Origin: NAK19 sp034434515
GTDB lineage: Bacteria; Chloroflexota; Anaerolineae; Anaerolineales; UBA4823
DNA length: 43,372 nucleotides
Direction of reading: 5' to 3'
NCBI GenBank assembly: GCA_034434515.1
Contig: DAOTZA010000187.1
Coordinates: 1 to 43,372, forward strand
In this document: one piece after another, positions 39,117 through 43,372 of the stretch
Numbering within the stretch: position 1 is the first letter of the stretch
Layout of the letters: every line of letters begins with the position of its first letter
The notes under the pieces: generated by a model
Seen by the model: only the letters and a program-made list of their open reading frames with translations
Databases searched by the model: none
Told to the model about the DNA's origin: nothing
Program-made: the position numbers and the translations under genes

Positions 39117-41648
39117 TTGATTGGTTTGGTAGTGGTTTCGCATAGCCGTAAAATAGCAGAAGGACTGGTGCAACTGATTCGTCAGGTTGCGCCTGCCGAA
39201 GCCGCAATTGCCATTGCCGCAGGTGTTGGGAAGGATCATCAAGAGGTTGGCACGGACGCGTTCGAAATTGTCGAAGCCATTCGTTCGGTATTTTCCGAGG
39301 CCGGGGTGCTGGTGCTTATGGACCTTGGCAGCGCGGTTTTGAGCGCTGAACTTGCTCTGGATTTTATGAGCGAAGAAGAACGTCAGAAGGTGTGCCTTTG
39401 CCCGGCGGCGCTGGTCGAAGGGGCACTTGCCGCGGCAGCCCAATTAACTCTGACCAATGATTTGACGCGGATTTGCGAAGAAGCCCAACGGGCGTTGCTT
39501 CCCAAGCAGTCCCAGCTTGGGTTCTCACTCGAAACTCCCTACTCATCGCAGACTTTCAATGTCGAATCGACTCAGGGAGAGAGACTTTCAATTGTTTTGT
39601 CTCTGGAGAACCCGCATGGCCTTCATGCCCGACCAGCTACCCAACTGATTCAGACGGTTGCCCAGTATGAGGCTCAGGTCTGGATTGCCAACCTTGACCG
39701 TCACACAGAAGCTGTAGAAGCTGTGAGCTTGAACGCCTTGCTTGCCCTTGAGGCATCTCAAGGACAACGCTTGCAGATCACGGCCTGCGGCCGGCAAGCT
39801 GCGGACGTCCTGAAAGCCTTGCAAACCTTAATCGCCGGGTGGAGCAAAGCGACTACCGAAGAGAGGCCCTCGCTGTCTTTAGGGGTAGCAAGGACTGAAT
39901 TGCCCGGCCAAACTGAGCAAGAGCAGAACACGCTTGACGCGATTCCGATTGCGGAGGGTACTGCTGTGGCTCGGCTGGTCTTTTGGCGACCTTCTCTGGT
40001 TGAGTCTGGCTTTATTTCCGCCCTCTCTCCGGATGAAGAATGGCAACGTCTGCAAACGGCACTTCAGCAGGTGGAGGGCGACCTGCAAGTGCGCTATGAG
40101 CGTCTCAAAGGTCGGCTTGGAGAGGACCGAGCGGCGATTTTTCAGGCCCAACAACTCTTCTTGCGTGATCCCCACTTAATGGAACGCGCTCGCCGACTTC
40201 TTCTGGAGAGCAAAGTGAGCGCCTTTCAGGCCTGGAAAGAGGCTTGTGAGCAAATTGCAAATTCTCTCCAGCAGGCTGCTGACCCTTATTTACGCCAGCG
40301 CGCTTTGGATATTCTGGATATCTCCAGGCTGGTTTTGGCACGTCTTAGCAGGAACGAAGGAGAGAAAATTCACCTTACGGAGGCTGCCATCTTAGCCGCT
40401 GAGGCGTTAACTCCCAATCAGGTTGCCGAGCTTGATCCGCAAATGGTGCGCGGTGTGATTTTGACTGGAGGGGGCGCTACCTCTCACAGCGCGATTTTGT
40501 TGCGTGGTTTGGGGATCCCTGCGATTGGGGGGGTGGATGTCTATGCACTGGGTTTGAGCGATGGCGATTGGGTCGGGATGGATGGCGCTAGCGGCAGGCT
40601 TTGGCTGAGGCCAACGCCTGAATTGAGAGCAGAAATGGAAGAGAAGGCTCAGCAGTGGAAACGCGCTCGCCGCAACCTCTTGCAAAAGGCTCAACAACCT
40701 GCTCAAACCAGGGATGGCTTTCATATTGAAATGCTGGCAAATGTTAGCAGTCTGGTTGAAGGTCGTCTTGCCGCCGAGAGCGGCGCAGAGGGTATTGGCG
40801 TTTTGCGCACCGAATTTTTATATCAAAATCGCTCTGACCCACCCTCGGAGCTGGAACAGGTTCAGGTCTATCGTCAGCTTGCCGAAGCCCTCAAACCCCA
40901 TGTGGTGGTTGTGCGCACCCTGGATGTTGGCGGGGATAAATTGCCGGCTTACCTCTCTCTGCCGGCTGAAGCCAACCCTTACCTGGGCTTGCGCGGTATC
41001 CGGGTGAGCCTGCGCTACCCGGAGCTGTTTTTAACCCAAATCCGAGCAATTTTGCGCGTCGCCGAAAAATATCCAATTCATCTATTGCTACCGATGATCG
41101 CAACCCTTGAGGAATTCGAGCAGGTTAAGCAATTCCTGGTTCAAGCGCACGAAGAGCTCTCCCTGGAGGGTGTGCCTCATCGCTATCCGATCCCCATCGG
41201 TATCATGGTTGAAACGCCCGCCGCGGTGATCCTTGCGCCTCAGTTTGCCGGGCAAGTGGAGTTTTTCAGTGTGGGCACGAACGATCTCACGCAATATACC
41301 CTTGCAGCAGAGCGCGGCAATCCTGCCCTAAGTGCCTATGACGATGCTCTGCACCCCGCAATTTTGCGCCAGATTCAACAAGTCATCGAGGCAGCTCATG
41401 GACGGGGAAAGCGGGTGGCTGTGTGCGGGGAAGTGGCGGGTGAAACCGAAGCGTTGCCGATCCTGGTGGGTTTGGAGACGGATGAGTTGAGTATGAACCC
41501 CAATATCCTGCCGCAGCAGAAAGCCAATTTAAGGAAGATCGATTGCAGTGCAGCACGTTCCCTGGCGCAGCAAGCGTTAAAATGTTGCAACGCCATTCAG
41601 GTGCGTGAACTGGCGCGCAGTTTTCTGGCTGAGATCGGTGAAGGATGA
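39117..41648 (+). CDS. dhaM: DhaM-like phosphotransferase: EIIA(Man)-type, HPr and complete enzyme I domains
   Basis: An 843-residue three-part PTS protein. Residues 1-130 are the DhaM EIIA-type domain (VVVSHSRKIAEGL, His9; LVLMDLGSA). Residues about 155-245 are HPr, with the active His170 in NPHGLHARPA. Residues about 270-843 are enzyme I: the phospho-His457 in GGGATSHSAI, then the PEP-binding half with LRTEFLYQ, VVRTLDVGGDKLPAY, FSVGTNDLTQYTLA and Cys770 in VAVCGEVAG. E. coli DhaM has only a truncated EI part, so this protein should pass phosphate from PEP to DhaL by itself. The start is TTG 39117 with AGGAG 11 nt upstream. Confidence 0.93.
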   Translation: MIGLVVVSHSRKIAEGLVQLIRQVAPAEAAIAIAAGVGKDHQEVGTDAFEIVEAIRSVFSEAGVLVLMDLGSAVLSAELALDFMSEEERQKVCLCPAALVEGALAAAAQLTLTNDLTRICEEAQRALLPKQSQLGFSLETPYSSQTFNVESTQGERLSIVLSLENPHGLHARPATQLIQTVAQYEAQVWIANLDRHTEAVEAVSLNALLALEASQGQRLQITACGRQAADVLKALQTLIAGWSKATTEERPSLSLGVARTELPGQTEQEQNTLDAIPIAEGTAVARLVFWRPSLVESGFISALSPDEEWQRLQTALQQVEGDLQVRYERLKGRLGEDRAAIFQAQQLFLRDPHLMERARRLLLESKVSAFQAWKEACEQIANSLQQAADPYLRQRALDILDISRLVLARLSRNEGEKIHLTEAAILAAEALTPNQVAELDPQMVRGVILTGGGATSHSAILLRGLGIPAIGGVDVYALGLSDGDWVGMDGASGRLWLRPTPELRAEMEEKAQQWKRARRNLLQKAQQPAQTRDGFHIEMLANVSSLVEGRLAAESGAEGIGVLRTEFLYQNRSDPPSELEQVQVYRQLAEALKPHVVVVRTLDVGGDKLPAYLSLPAEANPYLGLRGIRVSLRYPELFLTQIRAILRVAEKYPIHLLLPMIATLEEFEQVKQFLVQAHEELSLEGVPHRYPIPIGIMVETPAAVILAPQFAGQVEFFSVGTNDLTQYTLAAERGNPALSAYDDALHPAILRQIQQVIEAAHGRGKRVAVCGEVAGETEALPILVGLETDELSMNPNILPQQKANLRKIDCSAARSLAQQALKCCNAIQVRELARSFLAEIGEG

Positions 41649-41696
41649 GGTGGATGTTTACCCTGCTCTGTTGAGCGACTTGCGGCGTTGCATGTG

Positions 41697-42506
41697 CTAC
41701 TGCTGCCGAATTTGGCGTACTTTGTTCATAAAAGCGCGCACGCGTTCTCCATCCACTTCGTTCCAAATATACCCATCCCGCTTGAAGGTCGTGCCGACAA
41801 CAGCCCCGTCGGCGATCTTTAACTGAAGGTCGATATTCTCCAGGCGCACGCCGGTGTTGGCAAACACAGGAGTGTCTGTTACCGCTTCTTTGACCCGTTG
41901 GAGCACGGTGGTTGATGCTTCCACCCCGGCGGTCAAACCTGAAACCAGCAAAGCATCTGGTTGACAATTGAAAACCGTAGAACGGGCAATATCGGCAATA
42001 TCTCGCCCGCCGAGGTAAGCTGCAGCTTCTGGGACAATGTTGAAAAGCAACTTTATCTCCTTGCCTCCTAGTCGATGGAGATGGCGCACCGTTGCGCCGG
42101 CGTTGGTGTTCCACAAACCGAAATCCGATCCATAAACACCGCTAAAAATTTCGCGGATAAACTTTGCTCCGGTGGCGATGGCTAAGTCAACGGACGCTTC
42201 TGCATCCCACAGCACGTTAACTCCAAAAGGAACGCGAATCTGGCTCTTTAATTCGCCAATGATGCGCGCCATGGCAACCGCGGTAATGCGTTCGGTTTTG
42301 GTCATGTAGGGGATGCTGGCTTCGTTGGAGAACATCACCGCATCGACGCCGCCGTCTTGTAGCGCTTTGAGATCGGCCGCGGCGCGCTCGATGACGTAAT
42401 CCATTCCTTTTTGGGGATCGAAGGAGGGATCGCCGGGTAAAGCAATCAAATGGCACATGGCGATAATCGGTTTGGAAGTGCCAAAGAGTTCTTCAAGCCA
42501 TGACAT
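41697..42506 (-). CDS. BtpA family protein
   Basis: A 269-residue TIM-barrel-like protein of the BtpA/SgcQ family. Typical stretches are IAMCHLIALPGDPSF near the N-terminus, LKALQDGGVDAVMFSNEASIPY, PFGVNVLWDAEASVDLA, FIREIFSGVYGSDFGLWNT, and the C-terminal PVFANTGVRLENI and GTTFKRDG strand. BtpA was named for a photosystem I assembly effect in cyanobacteria, but in heterotrophs the family sits in sugar clusters (SgcQ in E. coli), probably as an enzyme. The longer frame to 42623 is untranslated leader; ATG 42506 has AAGGAG 6-7 nt upstream. It is convergent with dhaM and divergent from the DeoR-type gene, which probably controls it. Confidence 0.88.
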   Translation of the reverse strand: MSWLEELFGTSKPIIAMCHLIALPGDPSFDPQKGMDYVIERAAADLKALQDGGVDAVMFSNEASIPYMTKTERITAVAMARIIGELKSQIRVPFGVNVLWDAEASVDLAIATGAKFIREIFSGVYGSDFGLWNTNAGATVRHLHRLGGKEIKLLFNIVPEAAAYLGGRDIADIARSTVFNCQPDALLVSGLTAGVEASTTVLQRVKEAVTDTPVFANTGVRLENIDLQLKIADGAVVGTTFKRDGYIWNEVDGERVRAFMNKVRQIRQQ

Positions 42507-42561
42507 GGGTGGGCTCCTTTTGCCAAGAGATAGAAGGTTGATTGCGATAGAATTTGATTGA

Positions 42562-42590
42562 ATTGTATAAAAATTTTGTTCAAATGTCAA
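42562..42590 (-). promoter_or_regulatory. Promoter of the BtpA-family gene
   Basis: On the minus strand TTGACA (42590-42585) and TACAAT (42567-42562) are 17 nt apart. The leader is about 50 nt. The intergenic region is unusually AT-rich. Confidence 0.75.
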
Positions 42591-42640
42591 TAATAAGATT
42601 GTGAAAATGTTAATATAAATCAATAAAAAACCACATTAAC

Positions 42641-42667
42641 TTGACAAACAAACAGATTTATTATAAT
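42641..42667 (+). promoter_or_regulatory. Promoter of the DeoR-type regulator gene
   Basis: TTGACA (42641-42646) is followed by TATAAT (42662-42667) at a tight 15 nt, or by TAATAT at 17 nt. GTTAAT (around 42609) and ATTAAC (around 42635) form a spaced inverted repeat just upstream that could be an operator for the divergent pair. Confidence 0.6.
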
Positions 42668-42698
42668 ATATAAACAATTCCAAACATAGGAAACAGCC

Positions 42699-43372
42699 AT
42701 GAGTGGTTACCTATCCGAAGAGCGCCATCAGATCATCCTTGAAACCCTGGAGGCGCGCGGTTCGATCACGGTAAACGAGATGGTTGAGCGCTTTGGCGTA
42801 TCCGAGATGACCATCCGCCGCGATCTGGATGCTCTGGAGCGCCGGGGACTGCTTCGGCGCGTTCATGGCGGTGCGGTCTTGGATCGGGGGCGCAGCTATG
42901 AACCTCCGTTTGTGGCGCGAGCGGTCGAAAACCTGAGCGCCAAACAGCAAATTGCTAAAGCCGCGGTAGCGCTGATTGAAAATGGGGATAGCATTATCCT
43001 CGATGTTGGCACAACCACTTATGAGATTGCCCGTCAATTGGTGGATAAGCAAAATCTGACCGTAATCACCCCGTGCTTACAAATTGCCACCTTATTAGCC
43101 GAAAATCCGAACATTCGTCTCATCCTGACCGGCGGGATTGTCCGCCCAACGGAACTCTCCATGGTCGGGCATCTGGCAGAGCGTGCTTTGCGCGATTTCT
43201 ACGTGGACAAACTATTTCTTGGCGCCGCCGGGGTGGATTTAGAAGCTGGCTTGACCGAATACAACCTGGAAGACACGCTTGTCAAACAGGTCATGATCAA
43301 GAACGCCAAGCGGGTCATTCTGGTTGCCGATGCCAGCAAATTCGGGCGAATTGCCTTCACCGCCATTGCGCC
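42699..43372 (+). CDS. DeoR family transcriptional regulator (3' truncated by window edge)
   Basis: The frame runs open from ATG 42699 to the window end, 224 codons so far of a usual 250-260. The N-terminus is a DeoR helix-turn-helix (SEERHQIILETLEARGSITVNEMVERFGVSEMTIRRDLDALE, then LLRRVHGGAV). After it comes the sugar-phosphate-sensing DeoRC domain with LDVGTTTYEIARQL, TPCLQIATLLAENP, LTGGIVRP and FLGAAGVDLEAGLTEYNLED. ATAGGAAACAGCC precedes the ATG with a weak ribosome binding site. Family members repress sugar or sugar-acid operons until a phosphorylated intermediate binds. It probably controls the divergent BtpA-family gene and perhaps downstream genes beyond the window. Confidence 0.93.
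   Translation, partial: MSGYLSEERHQIILETLEARGSITVNEMVERFGVSEMTIRRDLDALERRGLLRRVHGGAVLDRGRSYEPPFVARAVENLSAKQQIAKAAVALIENGDSIILDVGTTTYEIARQLVDKQNLTVITPCLQIATLLAENPNIRLILTGGIVRPTELSMVGHLAERALRDFYVDKLFLGAAGVDLEAGLTEYNLEDTLVKQVMIKNAKRVILVADASKFGRIAFTAIA

Noticed and set aside
38670..39443. 257-codon frame antisense to dhaL and dhaM
   Set aside because: It opposes two well-conserved genes and shows no recognisable domain.
41383..42114. 243-codon minus-strand frame across the end of dhaM and the BtpA gene
   Set aside because: It is rich in Arg, Pro and Cys as expected of an out-of-frame reading, and both overlapped genes have clear family motifs.
42507..42623. N-terminal extension of the BtpA-family protein
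   Set aside because: It contains the gene's own -35 and -10 boxes, and the ATG at 42506 has a proper ribosome binding site.
1..43372. tRNA, rRNA, phage or integrase genes and classical transposase-bearing insertion sequences
   Set aside because: None was recognised by eye on either strand; short or unusual RNA genes could still be missed without a covariance-model search.

Overview
The window looks like a chromosomal piece of an anaerobic or facultative member of the Chloroflexota, most likely of Anaerolineae type. This is inferred from gene style, not from a marker gene: moderate GC, threonine-proline linkers (TPTPTR, TPTPTP) behind the membrane anchors of two TPR proteins, a very large 5TM-PAS-GAF-HD-GYP sensor, a GH44 enzyme ending in a short hydrophobic FLPAVV tail, tungstate and Co/Ni uptake systems, and several promoters placed so close to the ATG that leaderless mRNAs are expected. 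No rRNA, tRNA, CRISPR array, phage gene or classical transposase was recognised.

Layout. 1-4006 (+): sugar-acid operon with the 3' part of a GH88 unsaturated glucuronyl hydrolase, an RraA-like aldolase family protein, an Asp/Glu racemase family protein, a MoaD/ThiS-like carrier and a DUF1537 acid-sugar kinase. 4240-11709 (-): esterase, DUF302 protein, uvrB and a giant HD-GYP sensor. 11710-12444 holds no intact gene: two decayed copies of a dispersed hairpin repeat and the remains of a rubrerythrin gene. 12445-19182: CcrM-like methyltransferase (+), then on the minus strand two tandem membrane-anchored TPR proteins, an unknown protein, holB and a histidine phosphatase. 19444-22664 (-): tupCBA tungstate transporter with its own PBP-type regulator, divergent from a ROK sugar kinase (22809-23807). 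23778-24775: a repeat-dense island around a small GxxExxY-family gene. 24980-28275 (+): MacA/MacB-like exporter. 28279-30738 (-): patB-like aminotransferase, cutA, and a tenA-like gene behind a TPP riboswitch and terminator. 31044-34069 (-): fur-type regulator followed by cbiMN-cbiQ-cbiO. 34411-35312 (-): hpt and trxA. 35611-41648 (+): PTS-type dihydroxyacetone kinase genes dhaK, dhaL, dhaM with a secreted GH44 gene between dhaK and dhaL. 41697-43372: a BtpA-family gene and a divergent DeoR-type regulator that runs off the window.

How it fits together. The two ends are sugar and sugar-acid catabolism: the GH88 releases unsaturated uronates, the DUF1537 and Dha kinases phosphorylate four-carbon acids and dihydroxyacetone, and the DeoR/BtpA pair is a typical sugar-responsive unit. 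Three metal or cofactor circuits have visible control elements: tungstate (palindrome on the start site of the regulator-tup operon), Co/Ni (palindrome at the fur-cbi promoter) and thiamine (riboswitch).

The most unusual material is the repeat DNA. A roughly 150-bp hairpin element occurs seven times, in both orientations, with base changes on one stem arm matched on the other in two copies. A second family built from related CGAAT words surrounds, and supplies both ends of, the GxxExxY nuclease-fold ORF.
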